Shown here: piece after piece, positions 18,603 through 26,883 of the stretch
How positions within the stretch are numbered: position 1 is the stretch's first letter
How the letters are laid out: each line of letters starts with the position of its first letter
NCBI GenBank assembly: GCA_903889895.1
Contig: CAISYZ010000199.1
Location: 1 to 58,460, forward strand
Length of the DNA: 58,460 nt
Direction of reading: 5' to 3'
Source of the DNA: an uncultured Verrucomicrobia subdivision 3 bacterium
Lineage (GTDB): Bacteria; Verrucomicrobiota; Verrucomicrobiia; Limisphaerales; UBA11358
Translations under genes and position numbers: made by a program
The notes under the pieces: generated by a model
Told to the model about the DNA's origin: nothing
Databases searched by the model: none
What the model saw: the letters and a program-made list of their open reading frames with translations, nothing else

Positions 18603-19841
18603 ATGAAAACTAACTGCTGTTTAATTTTAGGAACCATGCTTGCCACGGCCGCCGTGGCGCAGGTCAACACCAACAAGCTCCCGGAGATTCCCGCGCCGGC
18701 CACCGCGCAGCTCGTGATCGCCCCGCAGACGGACGTGGCTCCGCCCACCAACGCCGTGCCGCACGTCAAGAAGAAGCTCGTCCACAAGAAGAAGGCCGCG
18801 CCGAAAATTGCCGAGCCGACCGTGGCGCTTACCGCCGGTCCCGCCACCGTGGCTTCCGCCAACCTGAACCTGCGCGGCCAGGCCGGCCTCAAGGGCGAGG
18901 TCGTCGGTCACCTCCAGAAGGGCGACGCCGTCACCGTCATTTCCCAGATCAACCTCGACAAGCATCCCGCCGGTGAACCCGCGCAGTGGGCGAAGATTCT
19001 GCTCCCTGCCAGCAGCAAGGTTTGGGTCAATTCCCATTTCGTGGATGCCAGCAACAACGTCGTCACCGCCCGCAAGCTCAACCTGCGCGGCGGCCCCAGC
19101 GAGAATTACAGCGTCCTTGGTATGCTGCAGAAGGGTGACACCTTCAGCCCCGTCACCGTCAAGGGCAGTTGGATCCAGATTGCCACGCCGACCAACGCCT
19201 ACGCGTTCGTGGCCGCGATGTATTTGAAACAGGAAGCCGGTGCGCCCGCGCCGGAAACCGCCCCGGCCCCTGCGCCCGCGCCGGCCGTTGAGCCGACGCC
19301 CGCCCCGGTGCCGCCCGCGCCGCCGGTCGTCGCGACCACCGTGCCCGAAGCCGCGCCGATTGTCACTCAGCCCGCGCCGCCCGCCGCCGTGGTGCCCGCG
19401 CCGACGCCCGCGCCCGAACCCCCTCCCGCGATGGTTCCCTCCGCGCCCGCCGCGCCGATCGTGGTGGACACCAATCCGCCGGCGGTGGACACCAATCTCC
19501 CGCCGCCGCCCCCGCGCGTGGCGACGCATGAAGGTTACGTCCGCCATGCCTTGAGCATCGGCGCGCCGACCACGTTTGAGCTGTATGATCCGGCCAGCGG
19601 CAACGCCATCAACTACCTCAATTCCCCGACCACCAACCTCGACCTCTCGCATTACGACGGGCTCCAGATCGTGGTGACCGGCGAAGAAGGTTTGAATGAT
19701 CGCTGGCCCGCGACGCCCGTGCTCACGGTGCAGAAGATTTACGTCCTCTCCACCAACCCGCCCGCCGAGGACAGCAAGCTCAACGTCTCGCCGCGCGCTC
19801 GCGAGAGCGTCAATCCCGCGGCGGCCGGCCGGCATCATTGA
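18603..19841 (+). CDS. Secreted protein with two bacterial SH3 domains
   Basis: The 412-residue protein has a signal peptide (LILGTMLATAAVAQV), a lysine-rich segment, two bacterial SH3 domains (about residues 80-140, ANLNLRGQAGLKGEVVGHL, and 150-205, RKLNLRGGPSENYSVLGML), a long Pro/Ala-rich linker (about 210-310) and a C-terminal globular part with FELYDPASGNAINYLNSP. SH3b domains usually bind cell-wall peptides, so a periplasmic wall-associated role is likely. The linker is low-complexity DNA and creates long false open frames on other strands. Confidence 0.87.
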   Translation: MKTNCCLILGTMLATAAVAQVNTNKLPEIPAPATAQLVIAPQTDVAPPTNAVPHVKKKLVHKKKAAPKIAEPTVALTAGPATVASANLNLRGQAGLKGEVVGHLQKGDAVTVISQINLDKHPAGEPAQWAKILLPASSKVWVNSHFVDASNNVVTARKLNLRGGPSENYSVLGMLQKGDTFSPVTVKGSWIQIATPTNAYAFVAAMYLKQEAGAPAPETAPAPAPAPAVEPTPAPVPPAPPVVATTVPEAAPIVTQPAPPAAVVPAPTPAPEPPPAMVPSAPAAPIVVDTNPPAVDTNLPPPPPRVATHEGYVRHALSIGAPTTFELYDPASGNAINYLNSPTTNLDLSHYDGLQIVVTGEEGLNDRWPATPVLTVQKIYVLSTNPPAEDSKLNVSPRARESVNPAAAGRHH

Positions 19842-19856
19842 TCGCTGCGCCTGAAG

Positions 19857-20747
19857 ATGTCTGCTCCGGCCAAGATTATTGACGGTCGCGCCATTGCCGC
19901 GCAGATCCAAACTGAACTCACCACCCGCGTCGCCGAACTCCGGCGGCGCGGCGTCGTTCCCGGCCTCGCCTTTGTCCGCGTCGGCGAGGACCCGGCCTCC
20001 AAGGTCTATGTCGGCCGCAAGGAGAAGGCCTGCGCCGAACTCGGCATCGTTTCCGAAACGCACATTCTGCCGGAGGCCACCACCGAGGCGGAGCTGCTCG
20101 CGCTCCTCGGCAAGTTAAATGCCGCGAACCATCTGCACGGCATCCTCGTGCAGGCGCCGCTGCCCAAACAGATTCGCGAATCCGTCGTGTTCGCCACCGT
20201 GCTGCCCACCAAGGATGTGGACGGCTTCCATCCTGTGAACGTCGGCAAGCTCATGCTCGGCGACGACACCGGGTTCAAGCCCTGCACCCCCGCCGGCGTG
20301 GTGGAACTCCTCGTGCGCTCCGGCGTCAAGACGTCCGGCGCGGAAGTCGTCATCCTCGGGCGCGGGAACATCGTCGGCAAGCCGATGGCCGCCATGCTCT
20401 GCCAGAAGGGCGCCGCCGCCAACAGCACCGTCACCATTTGCCACTCCGCCACGCGCGACGTGCGGGCGCATTGCCTCCGCGCGGACATCATTGTGGCGGC
20501 CATGGGCGTGCCGGAATTTCTCAAGGCCGACATGGTGAAGCCCGGCGTGGTGGTGATGGACGTGGGGGTGAACCGCGTGCCGGATGCGACCGCCAAGACC
20601 GGCACCAAGCTCGTGGGCGATGTGGATTACAAAAATCTGCTGAACATCGCTGGGCAGATCACGCCCAATCCCGGCGGCGTGGGGCCGATGACCATCGCGA
20701 TGCTTCTGCAAAACACCGTGCGGGCGGCAGAACGCGCGGCGGTGTAG
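19857..20747 (+). CDS. folD: Bifunctional methylenetetrahydrofolate dehydrogenase/cyclohydrolase
   Basis: FolD interconverts methylene-, methenyl- and formyl-tetrahydrofolate. The 296-residue protein has SKVYVGRKEKACAELGI with the catalytic lysine, GILVQAPLPKQI, the DVDGFHPVNVGKL loop, PCTPAGVVELL, the NADP-binding VVILGRGNIVGKPMA and the C-terminal NPGGVGPMTIAMLLQNT. All active-site blocks are intact. It ends the gene run that began with rluB. Confidence 0.96.
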   Translation: MSAPAKIIDGRAIAAQIQTELTTRVAELRRRGVVPGLAFVRVGEDPASKVYVGRKEKACAELGIVSETHILPEATTEAELLALLGKLNAANHLHGILVQAPLPKQIRESVVFATVLPTKDVDGFHPVNVGKLMLGDDTGFKPCTPAGVVELLVRSGVKTSGAEVVILGRGNIVGKPMAAMLCQKGAAANSTVTICHSATRDVRAHCLRADIIVAAMGVPEFLKADMVKPGVVVMDVGVNRVPDATAKTGTKLVGDVDYKNLLNIAGQITPNPGGVGPMTIAMLLQNTVRAAERAAV

Positions 20748-20796
20748 GCGGGTTTAATTGATAAGGTAGTCGTTGGTTGATGGAGGATTGGGAAAG

Positions 20797-21171
20797 TTAT
20801 TTCCAGCTACCTTGATTCGATGAAAAAGCTTTTGAGGTCGGTGTCAGGTTTTGAATAGTCTCTTTGATATCCTTTTTCTGAATAGCATAATACCGGTCGA
20901 CGCAGAATGGAGCTATTGCCGAAGGAGCTACCGGCTTAAGCAAAATCCGCCTCAATTCCGAAACCAAGGATTCACGCGACGAGAAACAATCAACCGCCAC
21001 CAGATGTTTTCGCACATCATGCAAGGCAAGGCTCTGGTCAAAGGAAGATTGTCCATCCGCCCGCATTGGATGTTTGCGGCCGAATTTGGCAAGGCATCGC
21101 TCACTGACCTCCACGCTTTTCGCATACTGGGAGCGGACGGTTTCTTCAGTCCACCAAGTTTCAGTTTTCAT
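20797..21171 (-). CDS. Hypothetical protein, no recognised family
   Basis: The 124-residue frame starts at an ATG (21171) and has a mixed, soluble-looking composition (WWTEETVRSQYAKSVEVSER near the start, several Cys and His). I recognise no domain. Base composition is more A/T-rich than in the flanking housekeeping genes, which may indicate transfer. It is divergent from the array-linked orphan gene at 21834. It could be a real gene or the remnant of one. Confidence 0.5.
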   Translation of the reverse strand: MKTETWWTEETVRSQYAKSVEVSERCLAKFGRKHPMRADGQSSFDQSLALHDVRKHLVAVDCFSSRESLVSELRRILLKPVAPSAIAPFCVDRYYAIQKKDIKETIQNLTPTSKAFSSNQGSWK

Positions 21172-21557
21172 GGGTGCGCTATTTGCCGCTTAACAGCTAG
21201 ATGAATTTTTAAATGCCGGAAATTCCGCCTTCCGCCGTTTTCATTATTGCCACTGTAGTTCTGCGTCGCGTCCGGCGTCCAGATATTTCCGCGCGGGGCT
21301 TCGGTGGGGGTTTTGCCGCCGCTGCCGGGTGGCCAATTTTTACGTTTGATTTGACAATGGAGGTGTATCGCGCTTTCCGGGGTCTGGGGCAGAATCAGGA
21401 AGGTCGGGTTATGAGCGCGCTTGGGAAAATCTGTGTGGCGGTGGGTCGTGGCGGGTTGCCCGCAACGATGCAGGGTCGGAATTTGTCCGGCAGGCGTCCG
21501 GTGGGCGGTGGCCGGCTGCCAACGGGAACTTTCCGGCATCGGTTTGCTGCTTCCAGT
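21172..21557. other. Gene-free leader of array 2
   Basis: No supported gene lies between the hypothetical gene and the second 21-bp array. The stretch contains a TTGACA at about 21351 without a good -10 partner, and near the array it turns G/C-rich with scattered words of the array unit (TTGTCCGGCAGGCGTCCGG at 21483-21501), which look like decayed outer units. Frames across it are open on both strands but carry no recognisable protein. Confidence 0.5.
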
Positions 21558-21799
21558 CGTTTGCCCGGAACCTTTAGACGCTTGCCCGAGACTTCCAGTC
21601 GCTTGCCCGGAACCTCCAGTCGCTTGCCCGGAACCTCCAGTCGCTTGTCCGGAAGCTCCGGACGCTTGTCCGGGACCTCCAGTCGTTTGTCCGGAAGCTC
21701 CGGACGCTTGCCCGAGACCTCCGGACGCTTGTCCGGAACCTCCAGTCGCTTGCCTGAGACCTCCGGACGCTTGTCCGGAACCTCCGGACAAGCGGATAT
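21558..21799. repeat. 21-bp tandem array 2 (consensus CGCTTGYCCGGAACCTCCRGW)
   Basis: Eleven direct 21-bp units start at 21558, 21579, 21600, 21621, 21642, 21663, 21684, 21705, 21726, 21747 and 21768 with no slip; at 21789 a CAAGCG closes the array in inverted orientation (TCCGGACAAGCG). The core CGCTTG is nearly constant (CGTTTG twice). Flanks switch: the unit end is CAGT or CGGA, position 7 is C or T, and the middle is GGAAC, GGAAG, GGGAC or GAGAC. Where CGGA meets CGCTTGTCC a perfect inverted repeat CCGGAC-GCTT-GTCCGG forms (three junctions). The sequence is unrelated to array 1, but the period and logic are the same. The array ends 34 bp before the ATG of the gene at 21834. Confidence 0.93.
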
Positions 21800-21833
21800 T
21801 TGTCTAAAAACAAGGCGTTTTACCTAAATCCCC

Positions 21834-22688
21834 ATGAAAATAGTCACTTGGGACTCCGGATTCCGCTTCGACGACCCGAATCTTTACTGGGGCAATCCCT
21901 CCTATCTGCTTGAACCGGGCGACCCCGGCTATGTGGACCCCAACCCTCTCGCTAGTGCAACCAACAAAAAAAATAAACGTATGTTACATATTCGATATTA
22001 CCCTAAACGGCAGCCGGAGCAGCTTGTCTGGCTGATTAACTATGCGGGCAAGGTGCCGGGCTACGTCACCGTGCTCGGCCTGACAACGGCCTTTGGCACC
22101 GCCACCGTGGCCGACGCCCTCTGGCTGGTGTATGTCCTCCAGAATTGGTGGCCGGACACCAAAAGCTGGGGCTCCGCCTGCAGCAAGGCGGTCACGGACG
22201 TGCAAACCGGCACGGCCCCCGGCGCGTTCGTGCTGCCGGTGTTCACCGCACCGGCGTTGCCCACGGGCGTCACCGCGCAACCCGCCGGCGCCCTCACCCG
22301 CATCTTCGCCGCCGTGCAGCAAATGAAGGCGAGCCCGAAGATGACCGACGCCATCGCCGCCGACCTCGGCATCGTCGGCAGCGAACAGACCCCGCCGGAC
22401 CTGACCGCCGTCCAGCCCGTCATCACCGTCCGCCTCGCGAACGGTCATGCGTTCGTGGGCTGGGGTTGGGGCGGCTACGGCCAGTATCTCGACAGTTGCG
22501 AAATCTGGGTGGACCGCGGCGACGGCAAGGGTTTTGTCTTCCTGACGGTTGACACCACCCCGAACTACACGGACACCACGCCGCTGCCGGCGACGCCGGC
22601 CAAGTGGAGTTACAAAGCCACCTACCGCGTAGGTGAAATCCAAGTGGGCCTCTGGAGCGCGCCCGTGAGTCTCACGGTCAGTGCCTGA
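21834..22688 (+). CDS. Orphan protein linked to array 2, helical N-terminal region plus Fn3-like C-terminus
   Basis: The 284-residue protein has no signal peptide. It opens with an aromatic, proline-rich motif (WDSGFRFDDPNLYWGNPSYL), then a basic linker, an alpha-helical region (about residues 60-175, including TVADALWLVYVLQNWWPD and GALTRIFAAVQQMKASPKM), and a beta-sandwich of fibronectin-III style (about 195-284, with AFVGWGWGGYGQYLDSCEIW and WSYKATYRVGEIQVGLWSAP). I have an impression of homologues as hypothetical proteins in Verrucomicrobia and relatives, but no function is known to me. It follows the second 21-bp array and is closed by a terminator hairpin, so it is likely a single-gene transcript. 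Confidence 0.82.
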   Translation: MKIVTWDSGFRFDDPNLYWGNPSYLLEPGDPGYVDPNPLASATNKKNKRMLHIRYYPKRQPEQLVWLINYAGKVPGYVTVLGLTTAFGTATVADALWLVYVLQNWWPDTKSWGSACSKAVTDVQTGTAPGAFVLPVFTAPALPTGVTAQPAGALTRIFAAVQQMKASPKMTDAIAADLGIVGSEQTPPDLTAVQPVITVRLANGHAFVGWGWGGYGQYLDSCEIWVDRGDGKGFVFLTVDTTPNYTDTTPLPATPAKWSYKATYRVGEIQVGLWSAPVSLTVSA

Positions 22689-22713
22689 AATAAAAATAAT
22701 CTGGCGAGAAGCA

Positions 22714-22743
22714 CGGCGGCTGGCAACAGCCGCCGTTTGCTTT
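22714..22743 (+). terminator. Intrinsic terminator after the array-linked gene
   Basis: A perfect 9-bp G/C stem, CGGCGGCTG with CAGCCGCCG around a GCAA loop, is followed by TTTGCTTT. It lies 25 bp after the stop codon of the orphan gene and is oriented to end its transcript. Confidence 0.8.
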
Positions 22744-22744
22744 A

Positions 22745-22885
22745 GCGCCGGCGGCGCGGAATCTTTGTAGAAAACGGCATTCCCAACCATGGCCAGCTCC
22801 GTAGGAGCGGAATATGCCGCCCCGCCGGGGCTAAAATTCATTTTGTTTTTGGATGCTACAACGAGGCCGCGCCTGACGGCGCTGA
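22745..22885. repeat. Hairpin-rich intergenic element
   Basis: The space before the Fe-S dehydrogenase gene has consecutive small hairpins: GCTCCGTAGGAGC (22796-22808), GCCCCGCCGGGGC (22819-22831) and GCCGCGCCTGACGGCGC. The style is that of short interspersed repeats seen across Verrucomicrobia and Planctomycetes and differs in sequence from the element at 5060-5480. One copy only in this window. Confidence 0.45.
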
Positions 22886-22934
22886 ACATGCAATTGGAAA
22901 TGTTATTCCAACCACTTTTTCCACGCCCCTTATT

Positions 22935-25757
22935 TCACTCCAGCGCATCAGCAAGGACTTCGGCCATGTGGCGGGTCTTGACGGTGGCGAGGTGTTGCAC
23001 CTGGTGCCGGCAGCTCGTGCCGGAAACCACGGTGGTGGTGCCGTAGGGCTGTTGCTTGAGCTGCTGGAGCAGCGGCTCGGCAATCTTCACGGAGAGTTCG
23101 TATTTGTCCGCCTGCATCCCGAAGGAGCCGGCCATGCCGCAGCAGCCGGTGTCCAGCAGCGTGGCGCTCCGGCCGGGCAGATGGCTGGCGAGGCGCTGCA
23201 TGGCCTTGGGGTCGGTCAGCGCCTTGGCATGGCAATGCGCGTGGATGACGATGCGCTCGTCGCGCGGCGCAAAGTTCAGCGCCTCGGGGTCGCGCTCCAG
23301 CAGTTCGCCGATGAAATCCTCGAAGAGAAAACAGCGCCCGGCGATGTCGCTGGCGCCGGGCAGATTCAGCTCGCGGTAATCCTCGGCGAACATGGAGTAG
23401 CAGGAGGGTTCGAGGAAAATGATGGGCGCGGTGCCGGCGGTGGCGGCGAGGAGCGCGAGGTTATGGCGACCGAGTTTTTCCGCCTTGTCGAGGTCGCCCA
23501 TGCTGAACGCCGGCCGGCCGCAGCACTGGCGCTTCGTCGGGAGGGTCACGCCAAAGCCGGCGGCTTCGAGCACGGCGACGGCGGCCTTGCCGATGTGCGG
23601 TTCGTGGTAGCGGACATAGGTGTCGTCCCAAAGAATCACGCTGCCGCGCACGGGTTGTTTCTGGCTGTGATGCTTGGCGAACCAGTGGTCGAACCGCACG
23701 GAAGCAAATTCCGGCAGGGAACGGTGCTCGGTGAGGCCGAGCATCCGGTCGAGCAGATGCCGCACGGCGTTGCGTTCCAAAAAGAAGTTTGCGAGCCCCG
23801 GCACCGCGCAGCCGAGGCGCCCGAGCAAATCGAGCGAGCCGACGAGCCGCACGAGGCGGCTCTTGTGCGTGTGCCGGTTGCGCGCGTGCAGCAGCTCGGC
23901 CTTGAGCAGCGGGAGATTGACATTGGAGGGACATTCGCTCACGCAGGCGCGGCAGGCGAGACAGTTGCTCAGCGCGTAATCCAGTTCCTCCGCGCGCAGC
24001 GCATCGGGGATTTCGCGATGCTCCAGCGCGGCGCGAATGAGGTTCGCGCGGCCGCGCGTGGACATGCCTTCCTCGCCGGTGGTGATGTAAGTGGGGCACA
24101 TCGTGTTCGTCCACTTGGTGCAGCCGCCGCAGCCGTTGCATTGCTCGAGATTGGCGATAAAGGATTCGTCGCGCGCGGCGAACGCAAGGCGCGGCTCGAA
24201 CGGCAGCACAATGGGCTTGTCCGCGCCCTGCCGCAGATGGCGGTCAATCTTGTAACGGCCGTCGCCGATGATCTTGCCGGGGTTGAACAGATTGTTCGGG
24301 TCGAACACGGCCTTGATTTCGCGCATCACGCGGTAAAGCTCGGGGCCGACCTGCTGCTTGAGATATTCCGAGCGCGCGATGCCCACGCCGTGTTCCGCCG
24401 CGAGCGAGCCTTTGAACTGCGCGACGAGCACCGCCACCTCGTCGGAGATTTGCCGAAACTTCTTCAGGTCTTCGCCGTTGTGCAAATCGAGCACCGGGCG
24501 CACGTGGAGCAATCCCGCCGCCGCGTGGCCGTAGAACGACGCCTCCACGCCGATGCGCGCAAACATTTCCTGCAAGCCGGTAACGTAGGCGGGCAAATCG
24601 CGCGGCAGCACGGCGGTGTCCTCTACGAAGCACGCGGGCTTGGCGTCGCCCTTGCGGCTGGTAAGCAGCGAAAGCCCGGCCTTGCGCATCGCCCAAACGA
24701 GCTCGCGCTCGCGGAGATTTTTCAGGATGAGGCGGCGGCGGCCGAGATTCATCTTGGCCAGTTGCGCCAGCTTGTCCTTGGCGTCGGCAAAAAACTCGAC
24801 GAGCAAGATGGCTTCGCAGGGGTGGTTGTCGAGGCCGAGCAGATCGCGCACGGCCTGAAACTCGCGCTGGCCGCGCGTCTGGTCAAAGAGCGGGCGGTCA
24901 ATGTGCTCGATGGCCGCCGGCGCGAGCGCAATCAGTTCCTGCGTGGCGAGCATGGCCTCGGCGACGGAATCGAAAAAAAACATGCCCACGCCGCGTTCCT
25001 TCGGCAGCGGGACGAGGTTGAGCTGCGCGGAGAAAATGCCCGCGAGCGTGCCTTCGCTGCCGCACAGAATCGGGACGAGGTTGCCGAGTTGCGCGCTGGC
25101 CGCCGCGAGGCCGTAGCCGGGCCAGCGCTTGAGCAGGCCGGCGGGAAATTGCTCACTGATGATGAGCGAATTCAGCACGAGCAAGTCCTCAACGGTGGTG
25201 CGGTGCCGGTGCAGCGTTTCCAGATGCGCGCCGATGCGGGTGATCTTGCCATCGGCCATGACAATCTCGATTTCGCGAACGTGTTGGCCGGTGGTGCCAT
25301 AGACCGGCGTGTAGGCACCGGAGGAATTGTTGGCAATCATGCCGCCGAGCGTGGCGCGCGAGCTGGTCGCGACGTCGGGCCCGAAGCAAAGATTGAAGGG
25401 CTTGAGGTAGGCGTTGAGCTGGTCCAGCACCACGCCCGCGCCGACACGCACGGTGGCGGCGTCCTTGTCGAAATCCCAGATGGTGCGGTTGTGCCGCGCG
25501 AAATCCACGACCAGGCCGTCGCCCAGCGCGCCGCCGCTCAGGCCGGTGCCGCCGCCGCGCGGGGTGAGCGCGATGCCGGAGGTCAGCGCCGCCTGGACGA
25601 GATGCGCGACCTGCGCGGTGCTTTTGGGAAACGCGACGGCCGCGGGGACAATCTGGTAAGGCGAGGCGTCCGTCGCGTAGAGCTGGCGGGTGCGGTTGTC
25701 GAAGGCGACTTCGCAATTGGCCGCGTTGAGCGCCGACATCTGTTGCGTGGAAAGCAC
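22935..25757 (-). CDS. FAD-linked oxidoreductase fused to an Fe-S/CCG domain protein (GlcD-GlpC type)
   Basis: The 940-residue fusion joins a D-lactate/glycolate dehydrogenase-like flavoprotein to an iron-sulfur electron-transfer module. Residues ~1-500 hold the FAD-binding PCMH domain (TPRGGGTGLSGGALGDGLVVD, GGMIANNSSGAYTPVYG) and the oxidase C-terminal domain. Residues ~555-640 hold two 4Fe-4S motifs (CNGCGGCTKWTNTMCP and CLACRACVSECPSNVNLP). The last ~270 residues carry CCG-type cysteines (RQCCGRPAF, DTGCCGMAGSFG). The start is GTG at 25757 or ATG at 25739. Likely a membrane-peripheral dehydrogenase feeding electrons to quinones; the exact hydroxy-acid is not evident. Confidence 0.92.
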   Translation of the reverse strand: MLSTQQMSALNAANCEVAFDNRTRQLYATDASPYQIVPAAVAFPKSTAQVAHLVQAALTSGIALTPRGGGTGLSGGALGDGLVVDFARHNRTIWDFDKDAATVRVGAGVVLDQLNAYLKPFNLCFGPDVATSSRATLGGMIANNSSGAYTPVYGTTGQHVREIEIVMADGKITRIGAHLETLHRHRTTVEDLLVLNSLIISEQFPAGLLKRWPGYGLAAASAQLGNLVPILCGSEGTLAGIFSAQLNLVPLPKERGVGMFFFDSVAEAMLATQELIALAPAAIEHIDRPLFDQTRGQREFQAVRDLLGLDNHPCEAILLVEFFADAKDKLAQLAKMNLGRRRLILKNLRERELVWAMRKAGLSLLTSRKGDAKPACFVEDTAVLPRDLPAYVTGLQEMFARIGVEASFYGHAAAGLLHVRPVLDLHNGEDLKKFRQISDEVAVLVAQFKGSLAAEHGVGIARSEYLKQQVGPELYRVMREIKAVFDPNNLFNPGKIIGDGRYKIDRHLRQGADKPIVLPFEPRLAFAARDESFIANLEQCNGCGGCTKWTNTMCPTYITTGEEGMSTRGRANLIRAALEHREIPDALRAEELDYALSNCLACRACVSECPSNVNLPLLKAELLHARNRHTHKSRLVRLVGSLDLLGRLGCAVPGLANFFLERNAVRHLLDRMLGLTEHRSLPEFASVRFDHWFAKHHSQKQPVRGSVILWDDTYVRYHEPHIGKAAVAVLEAAGFGVTLPTKRQCCGRPAFSMGDLDKAEKLGRHNLALLAATAGTAPIIFLEPSCYSMFAEDYRELNLPGASDIAGRCFLFEDFIGELLERDPEALNFAPRDERIVIHAHCHAKALTDPKAMQRLASHLPGRSATLLDTGCCGMAGSFGMQADKYELSVKIAEPLLQQLKQQPYGTTTVVSGTSCRHQVQHLATVKTRHMAEVLADALE

Positions 25758-25859
25758 GGCGACAAACTAGCGGCGCGCGGGGCGGTTGACAAATTGATTA
25801 AGCGCGCGCCGGCGGAAAGGTTTTACAGTGGCGTAAAATTTCGTTAGCTTCTGCGGACT

Positions 25860-26420
25860 ATGACACTCGACGAAATCCTTTTGGAAGCGGAGGAAAAAAT
25901 GCTCAAGACCGAGCAGGCGGTCGCGAATGAGTTCGCCGGCGTCCGCACCGGCAAGGCCTCGCCCGGCCTCGTGGAAAACATCCAGGCGGAAGTTTACGGC
26001 TCCATGATGCGCATTCGCGAGCTGGCGAACATCTCCACGCCCGAGCCGCGCATGCTGGTTATCACGCCGTGGGACGTGGCCGCGTTGCAGCCGATCGAGA
26101 AGGCCATCCAGAAGGCGAACATCGGTATCTCGCCGGTGGTGCAGGGCAAACTGTTGCGGCTGGCCTTCCCGGAATTGAGCACGGAGCGCCGCCAGGAATT
26201 CGTGAAGCTCATCAAGAAGATGGCCGAGGACGGCCGCGTGGCGATCCGCCACCACCGCCGCGAGGCGATGGATTTGTTTAAGAAACACGCGCACGACAGC
26301 GGCATCACCGAGGACGCCAAGAAACAGGCGGAAAAAGATTTGCAGAAATTGACGGACGATTACATCGGCAAGATTGACGGCCATATCGTCCACAAGGAAA
26401 AAGAAATCATGACGGTGTGA
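25860..26420 (+). CDS. frr: Ribosome recycling factor
   Basis: Frr, with EF-G, splits the post-termination ribosome. The 186-residue protein shows the three-helix-bundle hallmarks FAGVRTGKASPGLVENI, STPEPRMLVITPWD and the DGRVAIRHHRREAMD block. It is divergent from the Fe-S dehydrogenase gene. pyrH and tsf, its frequent partners, are not adjacent, and a terminator follows it. Confidence 0.97.
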   Translation: MTLDEILLEAEEKMLKTEQAVANEFAGVRTGKASPGLVENIQAEVYGSMMRIRELANISTPEPRMLVITPWDVAALQPIEKAIQKANIGISPVVQGKLLRLAFPELSTERRQEFVKLIKKMAEDGRVAIRHHRREAMDLFKKHAHDSGITEDAKKQAEKDLQKLTDDYIGKIDGHIVHKEKEIMTV

Positions 26421-26450
26421 GGGGAATTACGGATTGCGATTTACAAGAAA

Positions 26451-26482
26451 AAGGCCGCTCCGCATTTGGGGCGGCTTTTTTT
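26451..26482. terminator. Terminator shared by frr and the FtsB-like gene
   Basis: The stem GCCGCTCC/GGGGCGGC (one wobble pair) around GCATTT is followed on the plus strand by an eight-T run, which ends frr transcripts. On the minus strand the reading out of the FtsB-like gene enters the same hairpin, with AAAs on its other side, so the site may partly act both ways. Confidence 0.8.
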
Positions 26483-26801
26483 ATTTGGGCGCGGTGGCGA
26501 GCGAGTTGGTCTCGAAGTGGACGATGGTTTCGTCCGGCTTGGCGTAACCGAGTTTTTCGCGGGCGAGGCGGCTGACGGTGTCGGGATCATTGCGCAGCGC
26601 GTCAATGTCGGCACGCAGGCCCTTGGCAATGTCGTCCTGCTTTTGCAGTTCGGTATCGAGTCGCAGAATCTCGCGGCGCATCCGCTCGTTCTGGTGGATG
26701 AGCGGCACATAGGTCATGCCGATCAAAATCACGACGGCAATCACCACCAGCGCGATGACCGCCTGGGTGAGCTTGCTCCAGATGCCGAGATCCACTTTCA
26801 C
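26481..26801 (-). CDS. ftsB: Septum-formation protein, FtsB/DivIC family
   Basis: The 106-residue protein has a short cytoplasmic start, one membrane helix (about residues 13-33), a coiled coil (MRREILRLDTELQKQDDIAK) and the conserved tail LAREKLGYAKPDETIVHF. FtsB/DivIC links the early and late divisome. The stop codon lies inside the T-run of the terminator. The ftsB name is by similarity; DivIC is equally possible. Confidence 0.85.
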   Translation of the reverse strand: MKVDLGIWSKLTQAVIALVVIAVVILIGMTYVPLIHQNERMRREILRLDTELQKQDDIAKGLRADIDALRNDPDTVSRLAREKLGYAKPDETIVHFETNSLATAPK

Positions 26802-26883
26802 GGCGGCAGTCTAGCGGCGCGCGGCGGGGAAGGGAAACGGATTTTGCTGACAACGTGCGGCGGCGCGTTTAAATTTACGACGC

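Noticed and set aside
18627-20063. A 478-codon Gly/Arg-rich minus-strand frame
   Set aside because: Shadow of the Pro/Ala linker of the SH3 protein and of folD.
22968-25847. A 959-codon plus-strand frame
   Set aside because: Antisense to the clearly recognisable FAD/Fe-S dehydrogenase; composition is Arg/Gly/Ala-rich with no motif.
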